In this document: positions 32,219-41,059 of the stretch, piece by piece
How the letters are laid out: each line of letters starts with the position of its first letter
How positions within the stretch are numbered: the stretch's first letter is position 1
Origin: Actinomycetota bacterium
GTDB lineage: Bacteria; Actinomycetota; Acidimicrobiia; Acidimicrobiales; Iamiaceae
DNA length: 64,000 nucleotides
Direction of reading: 5' to 3'
Assembly (NCBI GenBank): GCA_016185275.1
Contig: JACPNX010000014.1
Coordinates: forward strand, 1-64,000
Notes under the pieces: model-generated
The model's input: the letters and a program-made list of their open reading frames with translations, nothing else
Database searches by the model: none
What the model was told of the DNA's origin: nothing
Position numbers and translations under genes: made by a program

Positions 32219-33483
32219 TGGAGCTGCTCCGGCTGGCCACCGCGGGTTCGGTCGACGACGGCAAGTCGACGCTCATCGGCCGCCTCCTCTACGACTCGAA
32301 GGCGATCTTCGAGGACCAGCTCGATGCCGTGGAGCGGGCGAGCGAGCGCATGGGCGCGGACTACACGAACCTGGCGCTGCTGACCGACGGCCTGCGAGCC
32401 GAGCGCGAACAGGGCATCACCATCGACGTCGCCTACCGCTACTTCGCCACGCCCAAGCGGAAGTTCATCATCGCCGACACGCCAGGTCACATCCAGTACA
32501 CGCGCAACATGGTGACCGGCGCGTCGACCGCGGACCTCGCGCTGATCCTGGTCGATGCCCGCAACGGGATCCTCGAGCAGTCGCGGCGCCATGCGTTCTT
32601 GTCGTCGCTCCTGCGCATCCCCCACCTCGTCCTGTGCGTCAACAAGATGGATCTCGTCGACTGGTCGCAGGAGCGCTTCGAGGAGATCAAGGCGGAGTTC
32701 CGCGACTTCGCCACGAAGCTCGACGTCGCCGACCTCACCTTCATCCCCATGTCGGCTCTGCTCGGCGACAACGTCGTCGACCGCTCGGCCAACATGCCGT
32801 GGTACGAGGGTCCGTCGCTGCTGCACCAGCTCGAAGAGGTGTACATCGCCTCCGACCGCAACCTCATCGACGCACGGTTCCCCGTGCAGTACGTGCTGCG
32901 CCCGTTCAGCGACGCCCATCACGACTACCGCGGCTACGCAGGCACCGTGGCGGGCGGAACCTTCAAGCCGGGCGACGAGGTCGTCGTGCTGCCGTCGGGG
33001 TTCACGTCGACGATCGCCAGCATCGACACGGCGGAGGGCCCGGTGGACGAGGCGTTCAGCCCCATGGCCGTGGCCATCAGGCTCACCGACGACATCGACA
33101 TCTCCCGGGGCGACATGATCTGCCGCCCGCACAACCAGCCCCACACCGGCCAGGACATCGACGCGATGGTGTGCTGGCTGACGGAGCAGTCGGCGCTCCG
33201 GCCGCGCACGAAGCTCGCCGTCAAGCACACCACCCGCTCGGCCCGCGGCCTCGTCAAGGACCTCCAGTACCGGCTCGACGTCAACACGCTGCACCGAGAC
33301 GAAAAGGCCGAGGAGCTGCGGCTCAACGAGATCGGCCGGGTGAGCCTGCGCACCACGGCGCCGCTCTTCTACGACGAGTACCGCCGGAACCGCCTCACCG
33401 GCTCGTTCATCCTCATCGACGAGCACACTGGCGGAACGGTGGGGGCCGGCATGATCGTCGGTCCCACACCGTCCACGAGCTGA
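32218..33483 (+). CDS. cysN: Sulfate adenylyltransferase GTPase subunit CysN
   Basis: The 421-aa GTPase of the EF-Tu type has GSVDDGKSTLIGRLLYDSK (10-28, P-loop), the switch region EREQGITIDVAYRYF, DTPGHIQYTRNM (87-98) and NKMD (142-145). Two beta-barrel domains complete it. It couples GTP hydrolysis to APS formation by CysD. The APS-kinase domain fused to CysN in mycobacteria is absent; kinase is the next gene, cysC. The ATG overlaps the stop of the small ORF, so it is expected to be translated by coupling. No strong SD lies directly upstream. Confidence 0.96.
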   Translation: MELLRLATAGSVDDGKSTLIGRLLYDSKAIFEDQLDAVERASERMGADYTNLALLTDGLRAEREQGITIDVAYRYFATPKRKFIIADTPGHIQYTRNMVTGASTADLALILVDARNGILEQSRRHAFLSSLLRIPHLVLCVNKMDLVDWSQERFEEIKAEFRDFATKLDVADLTFIPMSALLGDNVVDRSANMPWYEGPSLLHQLEEVYIASDRNLIDARFPVQYVLRPFSDAHHDYRGYAGTVAGGTFKPGDEVVVLPSGFTSTIASIDTAEGPVDEAFSPMAVAIRLTDDIDISRGDMICRPHNQPHTGQDIDAMVCWLTEQSALRPRTKLAVKHTTRSARGLVKDLQYRLDVNTLHRDEKAEELRLNEIGRVSLRTTAPLFYDEYRRNRLTGSFILIDEHTGGTVGAGMIVGPTPSTS

Positions 33484-33529
33484 CGGCTCCGCCGCCGCCC
33501 GACCCCGCCGTCGAGGTCCGTCGATCCCC

Positions 33530-34111
33530 GTGAGCACCAACGTCACCTGGCACGCCGGCGAGATCCGGGCCGAGGACCGTCCCCACCGCGGCGCGACGGT
33601 CTGGCTCACCGGTCTGTCGGGCTCGGGGAAGTCCACCGTGGCCGTCGCGGTCGAGCGCCTGCTGGTGACGTCCGGGCGGCCCGCGTACCGGCTCGACGGC
33701 GACAACCTGCGCCACGGTCTGAACGCCGATCTCGGCTTCGGGGCCGCCGACCGGGCCGAGAACGTGCGGCGCGCCGGCGAGGTGGCGCTGCTGCTCGCCG
33801 ATGCCGGGGTGGTGGCGCTGGTGCCGCTCATCAGCCCGTACCGGGCCGACCGGGACCGCGTGCGGGCCCGGCACACCGAGGCCGGCGTGCGCTTCCTGGA
33901 GGTGTTCATCGACACGCCGATCGAGGAGTGCGAGCGCCGCGACCCGAAGGGCCTCTACGCCAAGGCCCGAGCCGGCGAGATCACGGGCTTCACCGGCGTC
34001 GACGACCCGTACGAGGCGCCGGTCGCGGCGGACCTTCGGCTGACCCCGCCCGACGGCGGCCCGATCGAGCAGGCCGTGCGCGTCCTCGCCCTGCTCGACA
34101 CCGTCGCCTGA
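33530..34111 (+). CDS. cysC: Adenylylsulfate kinase CysC
   Basis: The 193-aa kinase phosphorylates APS to PAPS. It shows the P-loop GLSGSGKSTVAVAVE (28-42), YRLDGDNLRHGLN (56-68), the LGFGAADRAENVRR segment and PLISPYRADRDRVR. The FIDTPIEECERRDPKGLYAKA lid region is split normally. It lies 46 bases after cysN, last gene of the cysDNC operon. Presence of CysC and the divergent CysQ, without a cysH reductase in this window, fits PAPS use for sulfonation or reduction encoded elsewhere. GTG start. Confidence 0.95.
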   Translation: MSTNVTWHAGEIRAEDRPHRGATVWLTGLSGSGKSTVAVAVERLLVTSGRPAYRLDGDNLRHGLNADLGFGAADRAENVRRAGEVALLLADAGVVALVPLISPYRADRDRVRARHTEAGVRFLEVFIDTPIEECERRDPKGLYAKARAGEITGFTGVDDPYEAPVAADLRLTPPDGGPIEQAVRVLALLDTVA

Positions 34112-34112
34112 G

Positions 34113-34148
34113 CGGCGCTCTGCCCGGCGCTCTGCCCGGCGTTGGGCC
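34113..34148. repeat. 12-bp tandem repeat just after cysC
   Basis: cggcgctctgcc occurs twice and a decayed third copy follows, starting 2 bases after the cysC stop. Confidence 0.75.
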
Positions 34149-34222
34149 GAGCGCCCCGCCCGGCGGCGGCCCGGGTCGCCAGCGGCGGCGGGGCGGTCGG
34201 GTCCGCCGGGGGCAGAGCCGGT

Positions 34223-34228
34223 TAGGTT
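34223..34228 (+). promoter_or_regulatory. -10 box TAGGTT, leaderless
   Basis: TAGGTT ends 6 nt before GTG 34235. Confidence 0.55.
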
Positions 34229-34234
34229 CGCTCC

Positions 34235-34609
34235 GTGAGCGTTCGGGGGTTCCGGTTGCTGACCGGGGTCGTCTTCCTGGCCTCCGTGCCGGGACTGATC
34301 GTCTCCTCCGTGGCGGACCGGACGGGCGCGGCAGTCACGTTCGGGCTCATCGCGGTCGCCGCGGCGCTGGTGCTCCTGGCCGTGACCGAGGTGGCGGTCG
34401 GGCGGATCTCGCCGTGGTCCGTCTCGGTGGACGCCGGCGGCGACTCGAGCGAGCGCGAGGCTGCGGCCCTCGAGCACGACGTCCGGGCCCTGGTCGCCGC
34501 GGGGGCTGACGAAGCGGCCGTCCGGGGCCTCGTCCGCCGGGCTGTGCGTCTCGGCCGGGGGTCGGATGCCCGCGCCCGGAGGCAACGCGGGACCCCTTCC
34601 GGAAACTGA
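34235..34609 (+). CDS. Hypothetical membrane protein, two TM helices
   Basis: I do not recognise this 124-aa product. Two hydrophobic helices (~8-26 and 32-52) are followed by a soluble region with a helical segment of alternating Ala/Asp/Arg (VRALVAAGADEAAVRGLVRR) and a basic tail. It may be a membrane-anchored helper. It stands alone, is leaderless, and is convergent with ettA, separated by about 80 bases that include repeated cccttccgg words. Confidence 0.6.
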   Translation: MSVRGFRLLTGVVFLASVPGLIVSSVADRTGAAVTFGLIAVAAALVLLAVTEVAVGRISPWSVSVDAGGDSSEREAAALEHDVRALVAAGADEAAVRGLVRRAVRLGRGSDARARRQRGTPSGN

Positions 34610-34655
34610 TCCGAGAACCCTTCCGGCAACCCTTCCGGAAGCCGATCCGTCTACC
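34589..34655. repeat. Imperfect repeat of ccttccgg-containing words
   Basis: Three copies of acccttccgg (one as ccccttccgg), each followed by aa/ca and two by a gatccg word, lie at the end of the membrane-protein gene and beyond. ttccggaa is self-complementary, so hairpins and weak termination between convergent genes are possible. Confidence 0.4.
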
Positions 34656-34688
34656 GGTCTCGCGACCCTTCCGAGCGGAGCCCGAGCG

Positions 34689-36365
<1,677 letters not shown>

Positions 36366-36414
36366 CGGCACCTCCGGGCTCTGACCGAACGTTGGAGGCT
36401 ACCGAGCGGTGGGG

Positions 36415-36951
36415 TCAGCTCCAGCGGTGCGCGACGTCGACCACGAGGCGGCTGCCCGCGCCGGGGCCGGGGAGCGTGAAGACCCGGAACGGCAGCCGGG
36501 CGCGAACGCCAAGACCGAACTGGGTTCGGCCCTCGAAGCTCCCGGCGAAGGCGACCTGCCGGAAGGTCCGGAACCCGGTGACCGCCGCGGCCTCGCGGGG
36601 GTTGCTCGGGTGGTACGCCGCGCTGGCCGGCGCAAGCACCGACACCTGGATGAACGCGCCGCCCCGCAGTGGGATCGGCTCGCCGCTGCCCTCCTGCACG
36701 ACCTGGCTCACGTAGCGCACGAAGTAGCCGGGCTCCGGAGCCCCGGCCAGGTCGACGACCAGGCGGTCGTAGCAGGAGTGCTGACCGGTGCGAACTCCGG
36801 TGACCGGTGCCGCGGTCATCGGGCTGGCGGACTTGGCGAGCGAACCCCACATGATCCCGCAGTAGGGCGTCGCGGCGCCGGCCGGCGCCACCAGCCAGAC
36901 GGTGGCGACCGCGATGGTCAGCATGGTCGATGACACGATGGACCGGCGCAC
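36415..36951 (-). CDS. Secreted AMIN-like domain protein
   Basis: The 178-aa product has a cleavable signal peptide (SSTMLTIAVATVWLVAPAGA, cut near AGA-AT at ~27). A single beta-rich AMIN-like domain with HSCYDRLVVDLAG, GYFVRYVSQVVQEGSG and a closing SRLVVDVAHRW follows. The family is common in actinobacteria, often as lipoproteins or wall proteins; binding to cell-wall polymer is presumed. Two Cys residues (after CGIMWG and HSCYD) could form a disulfide. It lies upstream of ettA on the same strand and is divergent from queC. Confidence 0.82.
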   Translation of the reverse strand: MRRSIVSSTMLTIAVATVWLVAPAGAATPYCGIMWGSLAKSASPMTAAPVTGVRTGQHSCYDRLVVDLAGAPEPGYFVRYVSQVVQEGSGEPIPLRGGAFIQVSVLAPASAAYHPSNPREAAAVTGFRTFRQVAFAGSFEGRTQFGLGVRARLPFRVFTLPGPGAGSRLVVDVAHRWS

Positions 36952-37054
36952 GATCCCTCCCTCTCGGGGAGCGTCCCCCCGGACATCCCCATCCTGGTCC
37001 TACACCCCGCGTCCAGCGCGACGGCAAGGGCGGAGGTCGAGGTGTCCAGGCTCG

Positions 37055-37060
37055 TAGCAT
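37055..37060 (+). promoter_or_regulatory. -10 box TAGCAT of the que operon
   Basis: TAGCAT ends 6 nt before GTG 37067. A start this close leaves no room for a 5' riboswitch. Confidence 0.55.
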
Positions 37061-37066
37061 CAGGCG

Positions 37067-37792
37067 GTGCCCGCGACCACCGAGCCCGCCGTGACCGGTG
37101 CACCCGCCGTCGTGCTGCTGTCCGGCGGGCTTGACTCCGCGACGTGCGCCGCCATGGCCGTGGCCGAGGGCTTCGCGCTCCATGCCCTGTCGTTCCGGTA
37201 CGGCCAGCGCCACACTGCCGAGCTCGATGCCGCGGCCCGCGTCTGCGCAGCCGTCGGCGCGGCCCGGCACGTCGTGCTCGACATCGACCTGCGGACCTTC
37301 GGTGGGTCCGCGCTGACCGATGACTCGATCGCCGTGCCCAAGGACCGCGACGCCGGGTCCATGGGCGCCGGCATCCCGCTCACGTACGTCCCGGCGCGCA
37401 ACACGGTCTTCCTGGCCTTCGCCACGGCGTTCGCCGAGGTGCTCGGCAGCCGCGATGTCTTCATCGGGGTGAACGCGCTCGACTACAGCGGCTACCCGGA
37501 CTGCCGGCCCGAGTTCGTCGCCAGCTTCGAAGCCACCGCGAACCTCGGAACCCGCGCCGGCGTGGAGGGCCGGCGCCTGCGCGTCCACGCGCCGCTGATC
37601 GACCTGGCCAAGGGCGAGATCGTCCGGCTCGGCACCGAGCTGGGCGTCGACTACGCCATGACCGTGTCGTGCTACGAGGCCGACGCGGCCGGCCGGGCCT
37701 GCGGCCGGTGCGACGCGTGCGTGCTGCGCCGCAAGGGCTTCGCCGATGCCGGCATGGCCGACCCGACCCGGTACCAGCCGGGCGCGGACTGA
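37067..37792 (+). CDS. queC: 7-cyano-7-deazaguanine synthase QueC
   Basis: The 241-aa enzyme converts 7-carboxy-7-deazaguanine to preQ0 with ATP and ammonia. It has the PP-loop [14 protein letters not shown] (17-30), [27 protein letters not shown] and INVG-type [15 protein letters not shown]-terminal zinc site has Cys202, Cys212, Cys215 and Cys218. First gene of queC-queE-queD-queF, which makes the queuosine precursor preQ1. FolE, supplying dihydroneopterin triphosphate, is not in this window. GTG start. Confidence 0.96.
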   Translation: MPATTEPAVTGAPAVVLLSGGLDSATCAAMAVAEGFALHALSFRYGQRHTAELDAAARVCAAVGAARHVVLDIDLRTFGGSALTDDSIAVPKDRDAGSMGAGIPLTYVPARNTVFLAFATAFAEVLGSRDVFIGVNALDYSGYPDCRPEFVASFEATANLGTRAGVEGRRLRVHAPLIDLAKGEIVRLGTELGVDYAMTVSCYEADAAGRACGRCDACVLRRKGFADAGMADPTRYQPGAD

Positions 37793-37807
37793 GCGGGTCG
37801 GCGCGCG

Positions 37808-38452
37808 GTGGGCTACGTCGTCAAGGAGGTGTTCGCCACCCTGCAGGGCGAGGGCGCGCACGTAGGCCGGACCGCCGTGTTCTGCCGCTTCAGCGGCTGC
37901 AACCTGTGGACCGGTCGCGACGAGCACCGGGGCTCGGCGACCTGCCGGTTCTGCGACACCGACTTCGTCGGCACCGACGGTCCGGGCGGCGGGCACTTCA
38001 CCGGTGCCGGCGTGCTCGCCGATCACGTGGCCGCCACGTGGGGCCGACGGCCACTGCCGCCGGGGGAGCGGCCGCTGGTGGTGTGCACCGGGGGCGAGCC
38101 GCTGCTCCAGCTCGACGGACCGCTGATCGACGCCCTCCACCAGCGCGGGTTCGAGGTGGCCATCGAGACGAACGGCACGCGGCCGGTGCCACCCGGTGTG
38201 GACTGGGTGTGCGTGAGCCCGAAGGCCGGAGCCGAGCTCGTCGTGCACTCGGGGCACGAGCTGAAGCTGGTCTTCCCGCAGCCGGGGGCGGAGCCGGAGC
38301 GCTTCGAGCACCTCGACTTTGCGCGCTTCTCGCTCCAGCCGATGGACGGCCCCGACGTCACGGCCAACACGGACGCCGCGGTGGCCTACTGCCTGGCGCA
38401 TCCGCGATGGCGCCTCAGCCTCCAGACGCACAAGCTCCTGGGCATCCCGTGA
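37808..38452 (+). CDS. queE: 7-carboxy-7-deazaguanine synthase QueE (CX14CX2C type)
   Basis: The 214-aa radical-SAM enzyme contracts 6-carboxytetrahydropterin to CDG. The 4Fe-4S ligands are Cys31, Cys46 and Cys49, a CX14CX2C spacing rather than the usual CX3CX2C; the same long loop is known from Burkholderia multivorans QueE. GEGAHVGRTAVF precedes the site, and CTGGEPLLQLDGPLIDALH gives the SAM GGE motif. FEVAIETNGTRPV follows. It starts 15 bases after queC and overlaps queD by 4 bases. GTG start. Confidence 0.95.
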   Translation: MGYVVKEVFATLQGEGAHVGRTAVFCRFSGCNLWTGRDEHRGSATCRFCDTDFVGTDGPGGGHFTGAGVLADHVAATWGRRPLPPGERPLVVCTGGEPLLQLDGPLIDALHQRGFEVAIETNGTRPVPPGVDWVCVSPKAGAELVVHSGHELKLVFPQPGAEPERFEHLDFARFSLQPMDGPDVTANTDAAVAYCLAHPRWRLSLQTHKLLGIP

Positions 38453-38901
38453 GCACGTTCGACGCCGGCCCATCGGTCCCACCGGTCCCATCGGAACCGC
38501 CCGGCGCGGGCGGGCACGGGCACGTGGCCACCACCCGGCTCGAGGTCGTCAAGAGCTTCCGCTTCGAGGCCGCGCACCTCCTGCCCAACGTGGCCGAGAG
38601 CCACAAGTGCCGCCGGCTCCACGGGCACTCGTTCGCGGTCGACGTCCACGTGCGCGGACCGCTCGGTCCGGTCACCGGTTGGGTGCTCGACTTCGCCGAC
38701 GTGGCCGGCGCCTGGGAACCCGTGCACGAGCTCGTCGACCACCGGTACCTCAACGAGGTGCCCGGCCTCGACAACCCGACGAGCGAGGTGCTCGCGGTGT
38801 GGATCTGGGACCACCTGTCGCCGTCCCTTCCGGGCCTGGCGAAGGTCGTGGTCCACGAGACGTGCACGAGCGCCGTCGTCTACGAACGGGGATCGCCGTG
38901 A
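38449..38901 (+). CDS. queD: 6-carboxytetrahydropterin synthase QueD
   Basis: The 150-aa enzyme turns dihydroneopterin triphosphate into 6-carboxytetrahydropterin. Zinc ligands His43, His58 and His60 and the catalytic Cys54 are seen in FEAAHLLPNVAESHKCRRLH and GHSF. DFADVAGAW and VDHRYLNEVPGLDNPTSE follow the family, and HETCTSAVVYE carries the substrate Glu. The first ~27 residues are Pro/Gly/His-rich and unconserved. GTG start overlapping the queE stop by 4 bases (GTGA), and the stop overlaps queF in the same way. Confidence 0.94.
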   Translation: MSTFDAGPSVPPVPSEPPGAGGHGHVATTRLEVVKSFRFEAAHLLPNVAESHKCRRLHGHSFAVDVHVRGPLGPVTGWVLDFADVAGAWEPVHELVDHRYLNEVPGLDNPTSEVLAVWIWDHLSPSLPGLAKVVVHETCTSAVVYERGSP

Positions 38902-39329
38902 GTGGCACCAGCGAGCCGGCCGCACTGGGGGGCCCGCCGGCCGAGGGGCTGACCGCGCTGGGGAGCACCGTGCGGGGACCGCTGGCCCACGTCGAGTGCT
39001 TCGCGGCCCCGGCCGGTGTGAGCCTCGTGCGCTTCAGCACCGAAGAGGTCACGTCGATGTGCCCGGTCACCGGCCAGCCCGACATCTCGGGGGTCGACAT
39101 CGACTACGCGCCGGCCGAGCGCTGCGTCGAGTCCAAGTCGCTCAAGCTCTACCTGTGGGGCTTTCGCGACCGGGCGGTGTTCGCCGAGGCGATGGCGGCC
39201 GAGATCGCCGCCGAGATCGCGGCGCGGGCCCGACCCGGATGGGTGCGCGTGACCGTGCGACAGCGGCCTCGCGGCGGGATCGCGCTGAGCGCCGTGAGCG
39301 AGATCGGGGTGCGCCCCCCGTCCGCCTGA
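38898..39329 (+). CDS. queF: NADPH-dependent preQ0 reductase QueF (type I)
   Basis: The 143-aa tunnel-fold enzyme reduces the nitrile of preQ0 to preQ1. The nucleophile Cys55 and Asp62 lie in TSMCPVTGQPDISG. The QueF motif is ESKSLKLYLWGFRD (78-91), which holds NADPH contacts. Its size matches the single-domain type I form. Its presence means preQ1, hence tRNA queuosine, is the pathway end point, rather than preQ0 for DNA modification or antibiotics alone. Last gene of the operon, 4-base overlap with queD, GTG start. Confidence 0.95.
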   Translation: MSGTSEPAALGGPPAEGLTALGSTVRGPLAHVECFAAPAGVSLVRFSTEEVTSMCPVTGQPDISGVDIDYAPAERCVESKSLKLYLWGFRDRAVFAEAMAAEIAAEIAARARPGWVRVTVRQRPRGGIALSAVSEIGVRPPSA

Positions 39330-39455
39330 CGCATCGGCGGCGCCGGCACCCGGCCCCGGCGCCCGGCCCCGGCTGACCCGACGCCGCCACGCCGCCGCGG
39401 CGCGTCTCGCCGCGCCGCCTCGGGCCCCCGGCGAGCGCAGTCCCGCTTCGGCTGG

Positions 39456-39461
39456 CACGAT
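39456..39461 (+). promoter_or_regulatory. -10 box CACGAT, leaderless
   Basis: CACGAT ends 7 nt before ATG 39469. The same variant precedes the hydrolase at 981. Confidence 0.45.
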
Positions 39462-39468
39462 CGCGACC

Positions 39469-40632
39469 ATGCCGTACATCGAGGGACGGGTCGTCCACGA
39501 CGCAGACGCCCACATCATGGAGCCGCCCACCTGGCTGGTCGACTACGCCGATCCGGACGTGCGGGAGCGCCTCGCGCCCCGCGATCCCGACGACGGGTCG
39601 GGGCAGATGATCGACCTGGACCGCGTGGCCGCGAAGCACGCCAGCGACGAGTACCTCGCGGCCGAGGCGGAGGAGATCATGGTCCGCAAGAACTTCGCCG
39701 CCACCGGGTCGTTCCTCGCGCAGGACCGGCCGAGGGCCCTCGACCTCATCGGCGTGGCGAGCCAGCTCGTGTTCAACACCTTCCACAACGGCCGGTTCGC
39801 CGCGCTCGAGCAGGGCGACCCCGACCTCGCCTACGGCGCGGCCCGGGCCCACAACCGCGGCATGGTCGAGTTCTGTTCGGTGGACCAGCGGCTCCTGCCG
39901 ACGCTCTACGTACCGCTGGCGGACCCGGCCCGCTCGGCCGCCATGGCCCACGAGGCCGTGGACATGGGTGCCGCCGCGCTGCTCGTCCCCTCGGCTTGCC
40001 CGAAGGGCCACTCACCGAGCCACCTCGCGCTGGACCCGGTGTGGGCCACGGCCGAGGAGGCCGGCCTGCCGGTCGTGTTCCACGTCGGTGGCGGCGGCGA
40101 CCACTTCAACGGCGACTACTTCCGCAACGGCCTTCCCATCCCTCCCGACTTCCACGGTGGGGAGGAGAACTTCCGCTCGGTCAGCTACATGGCGATTCCC
40201 GGTCCACCCATGCAGACGCTGGCGACGATGATCTTCGACGGCGTGCTCGACCGGTTCCCGCGCCTGCGCATCGGCGTGATCGAGATGGGCGCCATCTGGA
40301 TGCCGAGCTGGATGCGGCAGATGGAAGCCGCCTTCGAGGCGTTCGTGCGTCACGAGGAGCGCCTCCAGAAGCTGGAGCTCCGGCCCTCGGAGTACGTGGT
40401 GCGCCAGATCCGGGCGACGCCCTACCCGACCGAGGACGTCGGCTGGATCACCGAGCAGATCGGCCCCGACGTGTGCCTGTTCTCCACGGACTACCCGCAC
40501 GTCGAGGGGGGTCGGCGGCCGGTCGAGCGCTTCGAAGCCTCCCTCGGCGACGCATCCGCCGAGGTGCGCCAGCGGTTCTACTGCGACAACTTCGTCGACC
40601 TCATGGGCTCCGCACTGCACGCCCGGGTCTGA
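39469..40632 (+). CDS. Amidohydrolase family 2 protein
   Basis: The 387-aa TIM-barrel metal hydrolase has the opening VVHDADAHIMEPPTWLVDYA (HxxE variant of the metal site). ALLVPSACPKG, VVFHVGGGGDHFNGDY, IEMGAIWMPSWM and FSTDYPHVEGGRRPVERFEA complete the ACMS-decarboxylase-like pattern. Close relatives decarboxylate or hydrolyse aromatic and ring-opened acids, often in aromatic or sterol catabolism in actinobacteria. The substrate is unknown. No fused domains. A monocistronic, leaderless gene. Confidence 0.87.
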   Translation: MPYIEGRVVHDADAHIMEPPTWLVDYADPDVRERLAPRDPDDGSGQMIDLDRVAAKHASDEYLAAEAEEIMVRKNFAATGSFLAQDRPRALDLIGVASQLVFNTFHNGRFAALEQGDPDLAYGAARAHNRGMVEFCSVDQRLLPTLYVPLADPARSAAMAHEAVDMGAAALLVPSACPKGHSPSHLALDPVWATAEEAGLPVVFHVGGGGDHFNGDYFRNGLPIPPDFHGGEENFRSVSYMAIPGPPMQTLATMIFDGVLDRFPRLRIGVIEMGAIWMPSWMRQMEAAFEAFVRHEERLQKLELRPSEYVVRQIRATPYPTEDVGWITEQIGPDVCLFSTDYPHVEGGRRPVERFEASLGDASAEVRQRFYCDNFVDLMGSALHARV

Positions 40633-40720
40633 CACCAGCGGCCGCGATCGGCCTCGCCGATCTCCTCACCCGCCCGCAGTCGCGTGACCGTGAGCTGGGT
40701 GTGTCCACGCGCCGTTGGGC

Positions 40721-41059
40721 TCACCCGCGCAGGTCGTACACCGGGTTCATGATGACCAGCTGCTCCCGGTGGACGCCCACCGTCCCTTCGACCGCCAGGT
40801 GCCGGCCGAGCTCGATGCCACCGAGGTGCCGGCGACCGAGGAACGCGATCGTGATGCCGCCGGTGTCGTCCTCGATCACGAGCTCGAGGCTCGGCACGTC
40901 AGCCCAGGGCCGGATGCGGATCGAGCGGATCCGACCGTGGATCCGCACCCACTGGCGCCAGCGCACGTCGCCGATCGGTGTGAAGGGCCGGTCGGACGGG
41001 ATCGGACGGAGATGGCGCGGCTCAGCTGTGGGGCTGGTGGTGGACACGCTTGACCTCAT
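40721..41059 (-). CDS. OB-fold nucleic-acid-binding-like protein
   Basis: The 112-aa product folds as a single OB barrel (WVRIHGRIRSIRI, then LELVIEDDTGGITIAFLGRR and LAVEGTVGVHREQLVIMNPV). In actinobacteria such small OB proteins commonly neighbour APC or Trk-type transporters; a function is not established. Its start overlaps the end of the permease gene by 26-38 bases (ATG 41059 or GTG 41047), so the two are translationally coupled. Confidence 0.75.
   Translation of the reverse strand: MRSSVSTTSPTAEPRHLRPIPSDRPFTPIGDVRWRQWVRIHGRIRSIRIRPWADVPSLELVIEDDTGGITIAFLGRRHLGGIELGRHLAVEGTVGVHREQLVIMNPVYDLRG

Noticed and set aside
36952-37066. preQ1 riboswitch before queC
   Set aside because: The -10 box ends 6 nt before the start codon and no pseudoknot-like element is visible, so there is no leader RNA to hold it.
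37067-39329. 7-deazaguanine DNA-modification (dpd) island
   Set aside because: The operon includes queF and lacks dpdA/dpdB-like genes, so tRNA queuosine supply is the simpler reading.
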